64,000 nt of DNA, from the NCBI RefSeq assembly GCF_000384035.1, contig NZ_KB913024.1, positions 2,413,584 through 2,477,583 on the forward strand, read 5' to 3'. The translations under genes and the position numbers were made by a program. Below are positions 18,131-28,271 of the stretch, in pieces. A model generated the notes under the pieces. The model worked only from the letters and a program-made list of their open reading frames with translations, was not told the origin of the DNA and made no database searches. This DNA is from Actinopolyspora mortivallis DSM 44261. GTDB taxonomy: Bacteria; Actinomycetota; Actinomycetes; Mycobacteriales; Pseudonocardiaceae. The number at the start of each line of letters is the position of its first letter. Position 1 is the first letter of the stretch.

Positions 18131-19411
18131 TCAGGTCAGGGTGACCGGATTCACGATGTCGGCGACCAACACCAACAGGGAGTAGGCGATGAAGACCAGG
18201 GTGACCCCGTAGGCCAGCGGCATCAGCTTCGCCGTGTCGAAGGGGCCGGGATCGGGGCGACGCGTCAGCCTGGCGACCTTGCGCCGCAACGACTCCCAGA
18301 GCGCACCGGCTATGTGTCCACCGTCCAGCGGCAGGATCGGCAACATGTTGATCAGGAACAACGAGAGGTTCACGGCGGCGAGCAACTGCACCATGGCGAT
18401 CAGCCGCGCCCCGACCGAGAACTCGTCGTAGGAGAGCACCTCACCGCCGAGACGACTGGCTCCGACCACCCCGACCGGCGAGTCGGCGGAACGTTCCTGA
18501 CCGCCGATCGCGGCGACCAGGTCCGGAACCTTGCTGGGAAGCTCCACGACCTTCTGCGCCGTCATGCCGATCATGGACCCGATCCGGCCCGCCACCTCAC
18601 CGGCACTCTGCCGGACCAGATGTTCGTTCGGCGTGACCCCGAGGAAACCGACCTCGACGTAGCCCTCCCGGTTCCCGAGCCTCGGCTGGGTGTTCTGGAT
18701 CAGCTCCGGGTTCAGGGTGACCATCCGCCCGTCCCGCTCCACGAGCACGCTCACGGTCCCCGAGGAGTCCCGGATCGAGGTCCGCAGCTCCTGCCAGGAG
18801 TCGACCCGCTCACCGTCGAAACGCACGATCCTGTCCCCGGGCCGGAAGCCCGCTTCGGCGGCCGGGGACATCGGGGCGTCCTCCGGACACCCCCGGACCT
18901 GCTCGTCGGCGGCCACCACGCACTGGCTGACCGAGGAGACCGTGGTGGTCGGCTGGGCCACCCCGTAGGTCATCAACACGGTCGCGAAGATCCCGACCGC
19001 CAGGATCAGGTTCATGAACGGGCCCGCGGCCATGACGATGATCCGCTTCCAGGGGCTGCGCTGGTAGAACTGCCGATGCGAGTCCTCGGGGCGCACCTCC
19101 TCGGCCACGGCCTGGCGTGCGTCCTCGACCATGGCGCGCCAGGGAGCCGAGGACGCGGTCCTGCCGTACTCCTCTTCCTTCTTGGGCGGGAACATCCCGA
19201 TCATCCGGATGTAACCGCCGAAGGGGACCGCCTTGACCCCGTACTCGGTCTCCCCCCTCTTCCTGGAGAAGATCGTCCGGCCGAAACCGACCATGTACTG
19301 CGTCACCTTGACACCGAACATCTTCGCCGTGGCCAGGTGACCGAGTTCGTGCCAAGCGATCGAGAACAGCAGTCCGAGGAAGAAGATCAGGATGCCGAGC
19401 ACGACAAGCAT
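18131..19411 (-). CDS. rip1: Site-2 intramembrane metalloprotease (Rip1/RseP family)
   Basis: A 426-residue polytopic zinc protease that cleaves membrane anti-sigma factors inside the bilayer. HELGH at residues 21-25 in the first helix gives two zinc ligands and the catalytic Glu. LDGGH in the penultimate helix, near residue 375, gives the third. A single PDZ-like domain ([15 protein letters not shown]) sits between them in the extracytoplasmic loop. The ATG overlaps the dxr stop in TGATG, which implies translational coupling. The order ispG-rip1-dxr is conserved in actinobacteria. In mycobacteria Rip1 regulates envelope stress and cell-wall lipids. Confidence 0.93.
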   Translation of the reverse strand: MLVVLGILIFFLGLLFSIAWHELGHLATAKMFGVKVTQYMVGFGRTIFSRKRGETEYGVKAVPFGGYIRMIGMFPPKKEEEYGRTASSAPWRAMVEDARQAVAEEVRPEDSHRQFYQRSPWKRIIVMAAGPFMNLILAVGIFATVLMTYGVAQPTTTVSSVSQCVVAADEQVRGCPEDAPMSPAAEAGFRPGDRIVRFDGERVDSWQELRTSIRDSSGTVSVLVERDGRMVTLNPELIQNTQPRLGNREGYVEVGFLGVTPNEHLVRQSAGEVAGRIGSMIGMTAQKVVELPSKVPDLVAAIGGQERSADSPVGVVGASRLGGEVLSYDEFSVGARLIAMVQLLAAVNLSLFLINMLPILPLDGGHIAGALWESLRRKVARLTRRPDPGPFDTAKLMPLAYGVTLVFIAYSLLVLVADIVNPVTLT

Positions 19412-20673
19412 CAATGCGCTCTTTCCATACCGGCGAGTTCGCGGGCCCGGACCCGGGCCCACTCCTCGGCTTCGAACACCTCGTCAACGCTGGTGGGATC
19501 GGTGCGCCACGCGTCGGCCTCGGCCAACACCGCCTCCACGGTTCGCACGATACTGGTGAAACGGCTGCCGCCCGCGACGAACGCCTGTACCGCCTCCTCG
19601 TTCGCCGCATTGTATACGGCGGGCAGGCACCCGCCCTCCTTTCCGACGTGACGGGCCAGGCCGACCGCGGGAAACGCCACATCGTCCAACGGCTCGAAGG
19701 TCCAGCAGGCGGCCTGGTCGAAGGTGAGCCGCGGGGCGACCCCCTCCACCCGTTCGGGCCATCCCAGTCCCAGGGCGATCGGCAGTCGCATGTCCGGCGG
19801 GCTCGCCTGGGCGATGGTCGCCCCGTCCTGGTAGGTGACCATCGAGTGCACGATCGACTGCGGATGCACGACCACGTCGATGCGATCGTAGTCCACCGCG
19901 AACAACAGGTGTGCCTCGATCAGTTCGAGACTCTTGTTCACCATCGTAGCCGAGTTGATGGTGACCACCGTACCCATAGACCAGGTGGGATGGGCCATGG
20001 CCTGTTCGACGGTGACGTCGTGCAGACTCTCCGGGGACCACCCCCGGAACGGCCCTCCCGAGGCCGTCAGAACCAGCCGGCGCACCTCCTCCGCCGTTCC
20101 CGCACGCAGGCACTGCGCCAGGGCGGAGTGCTCCGAGTCCACCGGGGTGATCTGTCCCGGCCGGGCCGCGCGCAGCACCAACGGCCCGCCCGCGATCAAC
20201 GACTCCTTGTTCGCAAGCGCCAGCCGAGCCCCGGATTCCAGGGCGGCCAGGGTGGGGCGCAGCCCCCGTGAGCCGTCCATACCGTTGAGCACCACCTGGG
20301 CCTCGGTATGGCGCACCAACTCGGCGGCGGCCTCCGGGCCCGCGAACAACCGCGGCACGCGGAACTCGCCCCGCGCGTAGCCGCGACGTTGTGCCTCGGC
20401 GTAGAACGCGAGCTGCACGTCCTCCACCGCCGTCGCCCGCGCCACGGCCACCGCCTCGACCCCGAACTCGAGGGCCTGGGCGGCCAACGCGCCGGGATCG
20501 TTACCCCCGGCGGCGATCCCGAGCACCCGGAACCGTCCCGGAGCAGCGCGGATCACCTCCAGCGCCTGGGTTCCGATCGAGCCGGTCGACCCCAGCAGGG
20601 TCACCGTACGCGGCGAGTCGGAGTCGTTTTCCTGCCTGTTCGAACCGGGTTGGGCGGAGACCATCGTGCTCAT
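19411..20673 (-). CDS. dxr: 1-deoxy-D-xylulose 5-phosphate reductoisomerase
   Basis: A 420-residue NADPH-dependent enzyme making methylerythritol phosphate, the first committed MEP step and the target of fosmidomycin. [16 protein letters not shown] near residue 27 is the NADPH fold. [21 protein letters not shown] and [11 protein letters not shown] hold substrate- and metal-binding residues. [11 protein letters not shown] and [10 protein letters not shown] complete the family pattern. I chose the ATG at 20673, with GGGAGGG about ten bases before it; the longer open frame begins with a low-complexity arginine-rich tract. It is coupled to rip1 by overlap. Confidence 0.96.
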   Translation of the reverse strand: MSTMVSAQPGSNRQENDSDSPRTVTLLGSTGSIGTQALEVIRAAPGRFRVLGIAAGGNDPGALAAQALEFGVEAVAVARATAVEDVQLAFYAEAQRRGYARGEFRVPRLFAGPEAAAELVRHTEAQVVLNGMDGSRGLRPTLAALESGARLALANKESLIAGGPLVLRAARPGQITPVDSEHSALAQCLRAGTAEEVRRLVLTASGGPFRGWSPESLHDVTVEQAMAHPTWSMGTVVTINSATMVNKSLELIEAHLLFAVDYDRIDVVVHPQSIVHSMVTYQDGATIAQASPPDMRLPIALGLGWPERVEGVAPRLTFDQAACWTFEPLDDVAFPAVGLARHVGKEGGCLPAVYNAANEEAVQAFVAGGSRFTSIVRTVEAVLAEADAWRTDPTSVDEVFEAEEWARVRARELAGMERAH

Positions 20674-20926
20674 TATTACCCACGCCCTCCCGGCACGGAT
20701 CCGCGGCCGAGTCGGTCCGTGTCCCGGCGCACCGGGCTCCCCGCCGCGCACGGCGCCAACGGTCCGGCCCGCCGTGTCGCCCCGGTGTGCGAGGATGGGC
20801 GCGCATCGGCGGCTTCGCGTGCTGCGCGGCCTGCTCGGCCGGCGGCGGGACCGCACACGTCGCCTGGTGCTAAGGAATCGGCGTCCGCGGTTTCACCCGA
20901 ATCCGCGCCCGGGCACAGGAGGGAAC

Positions 20927-21226
20927 GTGGCAAGCACGGAACTGGACAGGACCCATCACGAACAGGCGCCGACCCAGGCAGTCGACCCCGCCGAGGAACC
21001 GTCGGTCGAATGGGGCTGGCACGGTTCGTTCCCGAAGGGCATCCAGATCGCCGGCTGGTTCAGCACGTTCGCGATGGTGATGATGCTCATCGGCAATCAC
21101 CAGGGAATACTCAGCGGCGGAGGCGAATTCATCAGTGCCGACATCTGGCTGATCGCCATCGCCGCAGTGATGGCGGTCGGGCTGCTCTACGACCTGCACA
21201 GGCGCAGGCACTCCTGGCGGCGGTGA
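20927..21226 (+). CDS. Small two-helix membrane protein, DUF2631-like
   Basis: A 99-residue protein. The first 30 residues are acidic and hydrophilic. Then come WGWHGSFPKGIQIAGWF, a hydrophobic helix with STFAMVMMLIG, a short loop, a second helix with IWLIAIAAVMAVGLLYDL, and an RRRHSWRR tail. The pattern matches the small DUF2631 membrane proteins found near dxr in actinobacteria. The GTG at 20927 follows AGGAGGG closely. The function is unknown. It diverges from dxr and converges with rlmN. Confidence 0.75.
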   Translation: MASTELDRTHHEQAPTQAVDPAEEPSVEWGWHGSFPKGIQIAGWFSTFAMVMMLIGNHQGILSGGGEFISADIWLIAIAAVMAVGLLYDLHRRRHSWRR

Positions 21227-21290
21227 ACCTCTCCGCGCGAGACGGTCGTGGAGCTCGGGACGGCGCGGTGTCGTCCCGAGCCCTGCCCCC

Positions 21291-22406
21291 TCAACCGTTC
21301 TCGGCGGCCAGCTGCCCGCAGGCGGCCGCGATCTCCTGACCCCGGGTGTCCCGCACGGTGCAGGAGACCCCGGCCTCGCGCACCCGCCGCACGAACTCCC
21401 GCTCCACGGGCTTCGGACTGGCGTCCCACTTGCTACCCGGAGTGGGGTTCAACGGGATGACGTTCACGTGCGCGAACTTGCCGAGTCGCTTGTGCAGCAG
21501 CTTCCCGAGCAGGTCGGCGCGCCACGGGTGGTCGTTCATCTCCCGGATCAACGCGTACTCCACGGAGACACGCCTGCCGGTGTGCTCGGCGTAGCCCCGG
21601 GCCGCGTCGAGCACCTCCTCCACCTTCCAGCGGTTGTTGACCGGAACCAGGGTGTCGCGCAACTCGTCGTCCGGCGCGTGCAGTGAGACCGCGAGAGTCA
21701 CCTGCAGCCCCTCCTCGGTCATTCGCCGGATCGCCGGAGCCAGTCCGACCGTGGAGACGGTGACCGAACGTTGCGCGAGCCCGAGTCCCTCCGGGGCGGG
21801 ATCGCAGATGCGATGCACCGCCTCCATGACCCTCCGGTAGTTGGCCAGCGGCTCGCCCATGCCCATGAAGACGACGTTGGACAGCCTGCCCGGCCCACCG
21901 GGAAGGTCCCCGTCCCGCATCATCGCCGCCGACAGCCGCACCTGGTCGACGATCTCGGCGGTGGAGAGGTTACGTTGCAGCCCTCCCTGCCCGGTGGCAC
22001 AGAAGGGGCAGGCCATCCCACAGCCCGCCTGGCTGGAGACGCACACGGTGGCGCGATCCGGGTAACGCATGAGCACGCTTTCGAGCGTGGTGCCGTCATG
22101 GGCCCGCCAGAGCGTCTTGCGGGTCCACCCCTCGTCCGTGTCGAGGTTGTGCACCGTCGTCAGCAGCGTGGGCAACAGCTCCTGGCCCAGCCGCTGCCTG
22201 CTCGCGGCGGGCACATCGCTCATGCTCTCCACGTCGGAGGTGAGTCTGCCGAAATAGTGCTGCGCGAGCTGACGCGCGCGGAACGGCTTCTCCCCCAGTT
22301 CCGCGACGGCCGCACGGCGCTGCTCCCCGGAGAGGTCGGCGAGATGCCTGGGGGGCATGCCCCGCTTCGGGGCATCGAAGACAAGAGGAAGGGACTTCGA
22401 ACTCAT
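21291..22406 (-). CDS. rlmN: 23S rRNA (adenine-2503-C2)-methyltransferase
   Basis: A 371-residue radical SAM enzyme that methylates A2503 of 23S rRNA and A37 of some tRNAs. The cluster motif is Cys129-x3-Cys133-x2-Cys136 in [25 protein letters not shown] binds SAM, and [11 protein letters not shown] near the C-terminus holds the resolving/methyl-carrying cysteine. The ATG at 22406 is chosen over an upstream start nine codons earlier because it matches the family N-terminus. It is divergent from the DtxR-family regulator, with 166 bases between starts, and is part of the conserved mycobacterial order before cdsA. Confidence 0.95.
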   Translation of the reverse strand: MSSKSLPLVFDAPKRGMPPRHLADLSGEQRRAAVAELGEKPFRARQLAQHYFGRLTSDVESMSDVPAASRQRLGQELLPTLLTTVHNLDTDEGWTRKTLWRAHDGTTLESVLMRYPDRATVCVSSQAGCGMACPFCATGQGGLQRNLSTAEIVDQVRLSAAMMRDGDLPGGPGRLSNVVFMGMGEPLANYRRVMEAVHRICDPAPEGLGLAQRSVTVSTVGLAPAIRRMTEEGLQVTLAVSLHAPDDELRDTLVPVNNRWKVEEVLDAARGYAEHTGRRVSVEYALIREMNDHPWRADLLGKLLHKRLGKFAHVNVIPLNPTPGSKWDASPKPVEREFVRRVREAGVSCTVRDTRGQEIAAACGQLAAENG

Positions 22407-22572
22407 AACGTCACCATTGTCCCACGGACTCACCGGGGGAAACGCGGCGGCCGCACGCGCACCGCCCCAACGGCGCGGGAACGACCACGGACACGGTCGG
22501 CTCGGCGGGCCGACCGTGGGATTCGGCCCACGGGTGAGGGACGCACGGGCGGAGACCTCTTATGGTGAAGTC

Positions 22573-23259
22573 ATGACTGGCACGGTCGAGCGCCACTCGG
22601 CTTCCGTGGAGGACTACGTACGGACGATCTACGGACTCAGCGAACGCGGCGCGGCGGTCACCAACACGACGCTGACCAACCGTCTCGGGCTGAGTCCCTC
22701 CTCGGTGTCGAGCATGATCACCAAACTCGCGCAACTGGGCCTGGTCACTCACGAGCGGTACCGCAGTGTGGAGCTGACGGAACAGGGGCGCAGACTCGCC
22801 TGCGACGTGCTGCGCCGGCACAGACTGCTGGAGCAGTTCCTCGTCGAGGTTCTCGACTACACGTGGGACGAGGTGCACCAGGAGGCCGACGCGTTGGAGC
22901 ACGCCGTCTCCGACGAACTCGTCGAGCACATAGCCAGCAAGCTCGGCCATCCCACCCACGACCCGCACGGCGACCCGATCCCCACGGCGGACGGAGTGGT
23001 GGAGAAGCCGACCACCAAGCTGCTCGACCAGCTCGAACCCGGAACGGTCGGAACCATAGCCAGGGTCTGGGACACGGACTCCGACCTGCTCCGCTACCTC
23101 ACCGAGCACGCCCTGACACTGGGCAGCCGCATCGAGGTCGTCGAACGCAAACCGTTCGGAGGCCCCCTGGTGGTCCGAGTGGGCGAGGCTGAGGAGACCG
23201 AAACCCATTTCCTCGGGTCGGAGATCGCGCAGGCGCTGTCCATAACCGTACAGCACTGA
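22573..23259 (+). CDS. mntR: DtxR-family metalloregulator, manganese (MntR) type
   Basis: A 228-residue repressor. A winged helix (TNTTLTNRLGLSPSSVSSMI), a metal-dependent dimerisation domain, and a C-terminal FeoA/SH3-like domain (LEPGTVGTIARVWD) follow in order. Asp14 in SVEDYVRTIY stands where iron regulators DtxR and IdeR have the metal ligand Met10, and Asp106 replaces their ligand Cys102 (EADALEHAVS). Asp at the first position is the signature of MntR, so manganese sensing is likely. Binding of the metal would allow repression of uptake genes elsewhere, since none lie next to it. The ATG at 22573 follows GGTGAAG. Iron regulation is the alternative. Confidence 0.82.
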   Translation: MTGTVERHSASVEDYVRTIYGLSERGAAVTNTTLTNRLGLSPSSVSSMITKLAQLGLVTHERYRSVELTEQGRRLACDVLRRHRLLEQFLVEVLDYTWDEVHQEADALEHAVSDELVEHIASKLGHPTHDPHGDPIPTADGVVEKPTTKLLDQLEPGTVGTIARVWDTDSDLLRYLTEHALTLGSRIEVVERKPFGGPLVVRVGEAEETETHFLGSEIAQALSITVQH

Positions 23260-23317
23260 CTTTTCCGCGAAACGGAAAACGGTGACCGTTCGGGAGAACT
23301 TTCCACTAGTCGTCGGT

Positions 23318-23743
23318 CTAGGCGGACTCCCGAGTGTTCCTGCCACCGGGAATCTCGCGGACGTCCCGTTCGACGGAACCGTCCCCCTCCTCCGGCGAGG
23401 ATTCCACACGGTGTTGCGCTCCGAGCACGGCGAGTAACAGATCGAAACGGCTGTCGGTGAGACGAATCACCACATAGGCGAATCCGAACAACCCGGCCAG
23501 CACGAAACCGGAAACCCAGAGCAGACCGGCTCCCTGCACCAGCAGCACGACGGCCACGGCCAACGCCAGACCGGAGGTGAATCCCGTGGCCCGCGCCAGA
23601 GCCACCCTGATGGACAACGTGCGGTAAAGCGGATGGTTCCTGCGTAAGTCCCGTAGCACCCGCGCGCGCTCAGCGCGGTCCATCCGGCCGACCTCCTCCA
23701 GGTCCGCCGCGATCGACCTACCGAATCCCCCAGTAATCAACAT
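23318..23743 (-). CDS. Small membrane protein of unknown function
   Basis: A 141-residue protein that I do not recognise. An amphipathic N-terminus (AADLEEVGRMDRAERARVLRD) is followed by two adjacent hydrophobic helices at about 50-75 and 80-100, then an acidic and polar C-terminal tail. The layout is like small DUF3040-type proteins, but similarity cannot be shown here. The ATG at 23743 follows CAGGAG. It converges with mntR and may share a transcript with nothing else. Confidence 0.6.
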   Translation of the reverse strand: MLITGGFGRSIAADLEEVGRMDRAERARVLRDLRRNHPLYRTLSIRVALARATGFTSGLALAVAVVLLVQGAGLLWVSGFVLAGLFGFAYVVIRLTDSRFDLLLAVLGAQHRVESSPEEGDGSVERDVREIPGGRNTRESA

Positions 23744-24059
23744 CTCGCTCCTGCCACCCGAACCGGTTCCCTCCGAAACTCCGGTCTCGTCCCGACAATC
23801 CACTCGAACACAAGTCGATCATGGAAATCCACGGACGACAAGGCGGCATTCGGGGGAGATTCCTCCACGAATCGGCTTCCGCCGAGCGTCCGACAGAACT
23901 CCGGGATTCCCCACGCCCGGGAAAACGGGGAACATTCTCGGACGGTGTCCGAACGAACACCGTACGCGGAATTCGACGGGCCCGGAAACCGGTCACGGAC
24001 CGTCGGTCCCTTCCCGGCTCCCTCGCGCACACGGCACCGTGCCCACAGAGCGGGCGGGG
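23744..24059. other. Intergenic gap between a small membrane protein and cdsA
   Basis: No convincing gene on either strand. It should contain the promoter of the small membrane protein gene and the 3' end of the cdsA message. CACGGCACCGTG (24030-24041) is a short palindrome near the cdsA end. Confidence 0.5.
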
Positions 24060-24905
24060 TCAGGCCGGAAGCAACCAGAACAGCGTGCTCCAGGCCACCA
24101 CGGCGGAAGGCAGCAACGAGTCCATCCGGTCCATGAGGCCGCCGTGCCCCGGCAGCAGGGTGCCCATGTCCTTGATGGCCAGATCACGTTTGATCAGCGA
24201 CTCCATCAGGTCCCCGAGAGTCGAGCTGCACACGATCGCCGCCCCGAAGAACGCTCCCACCCACCAGGGGCCTCCGAGCAGCAGCGGCACCGACAGCACT
24301 CCGGCCACCAGTCCGGCCAGCAGTGAACCCGCGAATCCCTCCCAGGACTTGTTGGGACTCACCCGGGGTGCCATGGGGTGGCGCCCGAAGAACACGCCCG
24401 AGGCGTAGCCCCCCGTGTCCGAGGCGACCACACCGATCAGGAAACACAACCCCCGGAACCCACCGTCGGCAGGCAGCACCAGCATCGCGGCGAAAGCGGC
24501 GAACATCGACACGTAGGCGCTGGTGAACACCGAAGCCGTGACGTCCCGGAGATATCCGGGCACCCCCAGCCGGACGCGCCAGCCCAGACATCCCAGGGTC
24601 GTGATGGCGAAGGCCACCAGTACGCCGGACAGCCCGAACGGCCACGACAACCAGATCATGGCCTGGCCCCCCAGCAGAACCGGTGGCAACGCCAGTCGGA
24701 CACCCGCGCCCCGTCGAAGCGCCCCCGCCAGCTCGACGGTGGAAAGAGCGCAGGCCAGCGCCACGATGCCGATGAACGACTGACGATAGGTCAGCAGGGC
24801 GGTAACCACGCCCGCGCCCAGCAACAAGCCGACCGCCAGCGCGGCGGGCAGGTTCCTGCCCGCTCGGGAAGGACGTGCGGCTCCGTCCGGCACATCGGTC
24901 GACAT
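24060..24905 (-). CDS. cdsA: Phosphatidate cytidylyltransferase
   Basis: A 281-residue polytopic enzyme that makes CDP-diacylglycerol from CTP and phosphatidic acid, the precursor of all phospholipids. About eight hydrophobic helices are visible. The family signature lies near the C-terminus: SLIKRDLAIKDMGTLLPGHGG followed by LMDRMDSLL. The ATG at 24905 is preceded by AAGGTGAG; an in-frame GTG 36 bases earlier is less likely. The frr stop is 40 bases upstream, so frr and cdsA probably share a transcript. Confidence 0.94.
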   Translation of the reverse strand: MSTDVPDGAARPSRAGRNLPAALAVGLLLGAGVVTALLTYRQSFIGIVALACALSTVELAGALRRGAGVRLALPPVLLGGQAMIWLSWPFGLSGVLVAFAITTLGCLGWRVRLGVPGYLRDVTASVFTSAYVSMFAAFAAMLVLPADGGFRGLCFLIGVVASDTGGYASGVFFGRHPMAPRVSPNKSWEGFAGSLLAGLVAGVLSVPLLLGGPWWVGAFFGAAIVCSSTLGDLMESLIKRDLAIKDMGTLLPGHGGLMDRMDSLLPSAVVAWSTLFWLLPA

Positions 24906-24945
24906 TCCGGACTCACCTTCGCGCTGGCCAGCCGTCACCACGTCT

Positions 24946-25503
24946 TCAGACCTCGAGCAGTTCCGATTCCTTGTTCTTGACCAACTCGTCGACCTGGGCG
25001 ACGTAGCGGTGGGTGATGTTCTCCAGCTCCTTCTCCCCGCGTGTGCCCTCGTCCTCGCCGACCTCGCCGTCCTTGACGGTCCTGTCGATCTCCTCCTTGG
25101 CCTTGCGCCGCAGACTGCGCAGGGTGATCCGAGCGTCCTCGCCCTTCTGCTTGACGAGCTTGACCATCTCCTTGCGGCGTTCCTCGGTCAACTGCGGAAC
25201 CTGCACTCGGATGACCTTGCCGTCGTTGCTCGGGTTGACTCCCAGGTTCGAGTCCCGGACCGCACGCTCCATGGCGCCGAGCTGGCTCGCATCGTACGGT
25301 TTGATGACCACCAGCCTGGCCTCGGGCACACTGATGCTCGCCAGTTGGTTCAGCGGTGTCGGCGAACCGTAGTAGTCCACGACGATGCCGGAGAACATCG
25401 CGGGATTCGCACGGCCGGTGCGGACGGTGGCCAGGTCGTCCTTGGCCACCGCCACCGCCTTCTGCATCTTCTCCTCGGCTTCGAGAAGGGTCTCGTCGAT
25501 CAC
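24946..25503 (-). CDS. frr: Ribosome recycling factor
   Basis: A 185-residue protein, the usual length. It separates ribosomal subunits with EF-G after termination. Family features are [36 protein letters not shown] and the C-terminal three-helix bundle around RRKAKEEID. The GTG at 25503 follows GAAGGAG with a five-base gap and gives the standard length; the open frame runs 21 codons further. It lies between pyrH and cdsA, the conserved order. Confidence 0.96.
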   Translation of the reverse strand: MIDETLLEAEEKMQKAVAVAKDDLATVRTGRANPAMFSGIVVDYYGSPTPLNQLASISVPEARLVVIKPYDASQLGAMERAVRDSNLGVNPSNDGKVIRVQVPQLTEERRKEMVKLVKQKGEDARITLRSLRRKAKEEIDRTVKDGEVGEDEGTRGEKELENITHRYVAQVDELVKNKESELLEV

Positions 25504-25626
25504 GGCTGCTCCTTCGGTGTGGGCCCGGCAGGCTCCGACGGATGTGTCGATACGGGTCGTACTCACTCGGCCCGGTGCGTACCGAACCAGCCCGGACAGG
25601 ATCCCAAATCGACCCGCACCGGACGG

Positions 25627-26376
25627 TTACCCGGGGGTGCTGACCAGTGTTCCGATTTTCGCACCGCTGGCAGCACGCGCGATGTTGCCTTCCACGAGAA
25701 GATTGAAGACCAGGATCCGCATGTGATTGTCCATGCACAGACTGAACGCGGTCGCGTCGGCCACCTTGAGCCCGCGTTCCAACACCTCGCGATGTGTGAT
25801 GTTCTCGAAGAGCTCCGCCGAGGGCGTGGTCCGCGGATCCGCGGAGTACACCCCGTCGACGGCCTTCGCCATCAGCACCACCTCGGCGCCGATCTCCAGG
25901 GCACGCTGGGCGGCGGCCGTGTCGGTGGAGAAGTACGGCATTCCCGTCCCCGCACCGAAGATCACGACCCGCCCCTTCTCCAGGTGGCGGCTGGCCCGGC
26001 GGGGAATATAGGGTTCGGCGACCTGCCCCATGCTGATGGCGGTCATCACGCGGGTGTCGATGCCGTGTTCACGTTCGAGGAAGTCCTGCAGCGCCAGGCA
26101 GTTCATCGTGGTGCCCAGCATCGCCATGTAGTCCCCGCGGGCCCGTTCCATACCACGCTGTTGCAGCTCGGCCCCACGGAAGAAGTTGCCCCCTCCGATG
26201 ACCACCGCGACTTCCACGCCATTGGCGACCACCTCGGCGAGCTGCCGTGCGATCGTGCCGACGACATCCGGGTCCACGCCGACACTGCCGCCGCCGAACA
26301 TCTCGCCGCCGAGCTTGAGCAACACCCGCCGGTAACCACTCTCGCCCGTCTGCCCAACGGATATGCCGTCAGTCAC
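25627..26376 (-). CDS. pyrH: Uridylate kinase
   Basis: A 249-residue hexameric UMP kinase of the amino-acid kinase fold, making UDP for nucleotide, RNA and cell-wall sugar synthesis. [13 protein letters not shown] binds [14 protein letters not shown] the phosphate, and [12 protein letters not shown] and [19 protein letters not shown] lie in the core. The GTG start has a strong AGGAGG five bases away. It is downstream of tsf, but a 10-bp-stem hairpin stands between them, so pyrH expression may be partly independent. It is upstream of frr. Confidence 0.97.
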   Translation of the reverse strand: MTDGISVGQTGESGYRRVLLKLGGEMFGGGSVGVDPDVVGTIARQLAEVVANGVEVAVVIGGGNFFRGAELQQRGMERARGDYMAMLGTTMNCLALQDFLEREHGIDTRVMTAISMGQVAEPYIPRRASRHLEKGRVVIFGAGTGMPYFSTDTAAAQRALEIGAEVVLMAKAVDGVYSADPRTTPSAELFENITHREVLERGLKVADATAFSLCMDNHMRILVFNLLVEGNIARAASGAKIGTLVSTPG

Positions 26377-26393
26377 TCGTTCCTCCTGAGAAA

Positions 26394-26426
26394 GCGCCCC
26401 GCCCTCCGAGAACGAAGGCGGGGCGC
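26394..26426 (-). terminator. Hairpin between tsf and pyrH
   Basis: GCGCCCCGCC and GGCGGGGCGC form a perfect 10-bp GC stem with a 13-base loop. It is about 115 bases after the tsf stop and 18 bases before the pyrH start, next to the pyrH ribosome site. No T run follows, so it may attenuate rather than end tsf transcripts. Confidence 0.55.
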
Positions 26427-26539
26427 GGACATCGACTCTCGCGGACCGCTCCGGAAGGAACCGGAGTGCTCCGGTTCACATGTTGACTGCCGGATCCGCA
26501 GCGTGCACGGCGACGGGAGCGGATCCACAGCAGGAGCGA

Positions 26540-27355
26540 TCAGGCCTGGCCGACCTCGAACCTGGTGAAGCGCGTGACGCTGATTCCGGCCTCCTCGAGC
26601 AGGTCCCGGACCGTCCGCTTGTTGTCCTGCACCGAGGGCTGTTCGAGCAACACGTTGTCCTTGTAGAAGCCGTTGAGCCTGCCCTCGATGATCTTGGGCA
26701 TGGCCTGTTCCGGCTTGCCCTCGGCGCGAGCGGTCTCCTCGGCGATCCTGCGCTCGTTGGCGACGATGTCCTCGGGGACGTCGTCCTTGGACAGGTACTG
26801 GGGCTTGAGAGCGGCGATCTGCATGGCCACGCCGCGTGCGGCCTCCTCGTCGGAGCCGGTGTACTCCACCTGAACCCCCACGGCCGGAGGCAGTCCCGCC
26901 GCCCGGCGGTGCAGGTAGGTGGCCACCTGCCCGTCGAAGACGCTGACCCGACGCAGTTCGAGTTTCTCGCCGATCTTGGCGGAGAGGTCGTGGATGGCGT
27001 TACCGACCGTGCTGTCCCCGAGGGGGGCCTGCTTGACGGTCTCCACGTCGGAGGAGTTGGTGGCTTTGGCCGCCTCCACGATCCTGTCGGCCAGCTCGAC
27101 GAACTCCTCGTTCTTGGCCACGAAGTCGGTCTCGCTGTTCAGCTCGAGCAGCACTCCGTTGCCACCGGCGACCAGTCCCTCGGCCGTGGAACGCTCGGCG
27201 CGCTTGCCCACGTCCTTGGCACCCTTGATGCGGAGGTTCTCGATCGCCTTGTCGAAGTCGCCCTCGCTCTCCTCGAGCGCCTTCTTGCAGTCCATCATGC
27301 CGGAGCCGGTGATCTCGCGAAGACGCTTCACATCGGCCGCACTGTAGTTCGCCAT
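26540..27355 (-). CDS. tsf: Elongation factor Ts
   Basis: A 271-residue guanine nucleotide exchange factor for EF-Tu. The N-terminal UBA-like domain ([21 protein letters not shown]) is typical. The conserved [13 protein letters not shown] lies in the dimerisation region, and [21 protein letters not shown] in the core. The ATG at 27355 is chosen; the frame extends 19 codons upstream into a hairpin. It follows rpsB in the conserved rpsB-tsf order, separated by a terminator-like hairpin. Confidence 0.97.
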   Translation of the reverse strand: MANYSAADVKRLREITGSGMMDCKKALEESEGDFDKAIENLRIKGAKDVGKRAERSTAEGLVAGGNGVLLELNSETDFVAKNEEFVELADRIVEAAKATNSSDVETVKQAPLGDSTVGNAIHDLSAKIGEKLELRRVSVFDGQVATYLHRRAAGLPPAVGVQVEYTGSDEEAARGVAMQIAALKPQYLSKDDVPEDIVANERRIAEETARAEGKPEQAMPKIIEGRLNGFYKDNVLLEQPSVQDNKRTVRDLLEEAGISVTRFTRFEVGQA

Positions 27356-27404
27356 GGTGCGTCGTCCATCCTCGTCGGAGTGTCTGGGGAACGGAAGTAC
27401 CGAG

Positions 27405-27434
27405 GGGTGCACCCGGCCCGCGCCGGGTGCACCC
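27405..27434 (-). terminator. Strong hairpin between rpsB and tsf
   Basis: GGGTGCACCCGGC and GCCGGGTGCACCC form a perfect 13-bp stem around a CCGC loop. It begins a few bases after the rpsB stop and ends about 50 bases before the tsf start. No T run is present. This arrangement suggests partial termination that lets rpsB be made in excess of tsf. Confidence 0.6.
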
Positions 27435-27440
27435 GACCGG

Positions 27441-28271
27441 TCAAGACTGCGCGGGCTGCTCGCTCACCTCGGAGTTCGCCGTCTCCTCCGAGTCACCGGA
27501 GCTGGTCAGCAGCTCCTTCTCCCACTCGGCGAGCGGCTCCTCGGAGCTCTGGGACTCCCCGGACTCGGCACCCTCGCCACGTCCGCTCCGAGCCATCAGG
27601 CCCTCCGCGACGCCGTCGGCGACCACCCTGGTCAGCATGGAGGCGGAACGGATCGCGTCGTCGTTACCGGGGATGGGGTAGTCCACCTCGTCCGGGTCGC
27701 AGTTGGTGTCGAGGATCGCCACGACCGGGATACCCAGTTTCTTGGCCTCGCTGACCGCGATGTGCTCCTTCTTGGTGTCCACGATCCAGATGGCGCTCGG
27801 GACCTTGGACATGTCGCGGATCCCCCCCAGGGTCCGCTCCAACTTCTCCTTCTCGCGGGTCAGCATCAAGATCTCCTTCTTGGTGCGACCCTCGAAACCG
27901 CCGGTCTGCTCCATCGTCTCCAGCTCCTTGAGACGCTGCAGCCTGCGGTGCACGGTCTGGAAGTTGGTGAGCATCCCTCCCAGCCAGCGCTGGTTGACGA
28001 AGGGCATGCCGACCCGTTGGGCCTGCTCTGCGATGGCCTCCTGGGCCTGCTTCTTCGTCCCCACGAAAAGGACGGTTCCCCCGTGGGCGACGGTCTGCTT
28101 GACGAAGTCGTAGGCCCCGTCGATGTACGACAGCGTCTTCTGCAGGTCGATGATGTAGATGCCGTTGCGCTCGGTGAAGATGTAGCGCTTCATCTTCGGG
28201 TTCCAGCGACGGGTCTGGTGCCCGAAATGCACGCCACTGTCGAGCAGCTGCTTCATGGTGACGACGGCCAT
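27441..28271 (-). CDS. rpsB: Small ribosomal subunit protein uS2
   Basis: A 276-residue ribosomal protein. [20 protein letters not shown] is the classic N-terminus. RKYI-like core elements include [20 protein letters not shown] and [16 protein letters not shown]. The last 50 residues are an acidic Ser/Glu-rich tail ([11 protein letters not shown]), longer than in E. coli, as in other actinobacteria. It heads the rpsB-tsf cluster and has a long untranslated upstream region. Confidence 0.97.
   Translation of the reverse strand: MAVVTMKQLLDSGVHFGHQTRRWNPKMKRYIFTERNGIYIIDLQKTLSYIDGAYDFVKQTVAHGGTVLFVGTKKQAQEAIAEQAQRVGMPFVNQRWLGGMLTNFQTVHRRLQRLKELETMEQTGGFEGRTKKEILMLTREKEKLERTLGGIRDMSKVPSAIWIVDTKKEHIAVSEAKKLGIPVVAILDTNCDPDEVDYPIPGNDDAIRSASMLTRVVADGVAEGLMARSGRGEGAESGESQSSEEPLAEWEKELLTSSGDSEETANSEVSEQPAQS

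Noticed and set aside
14820-18185. 1,121-codon open frame on the plus strand
   Set aside because: Antisense to the alcohol dehydrogenase, GNAT and ispG genes; third-position GC explains the lack of stops.
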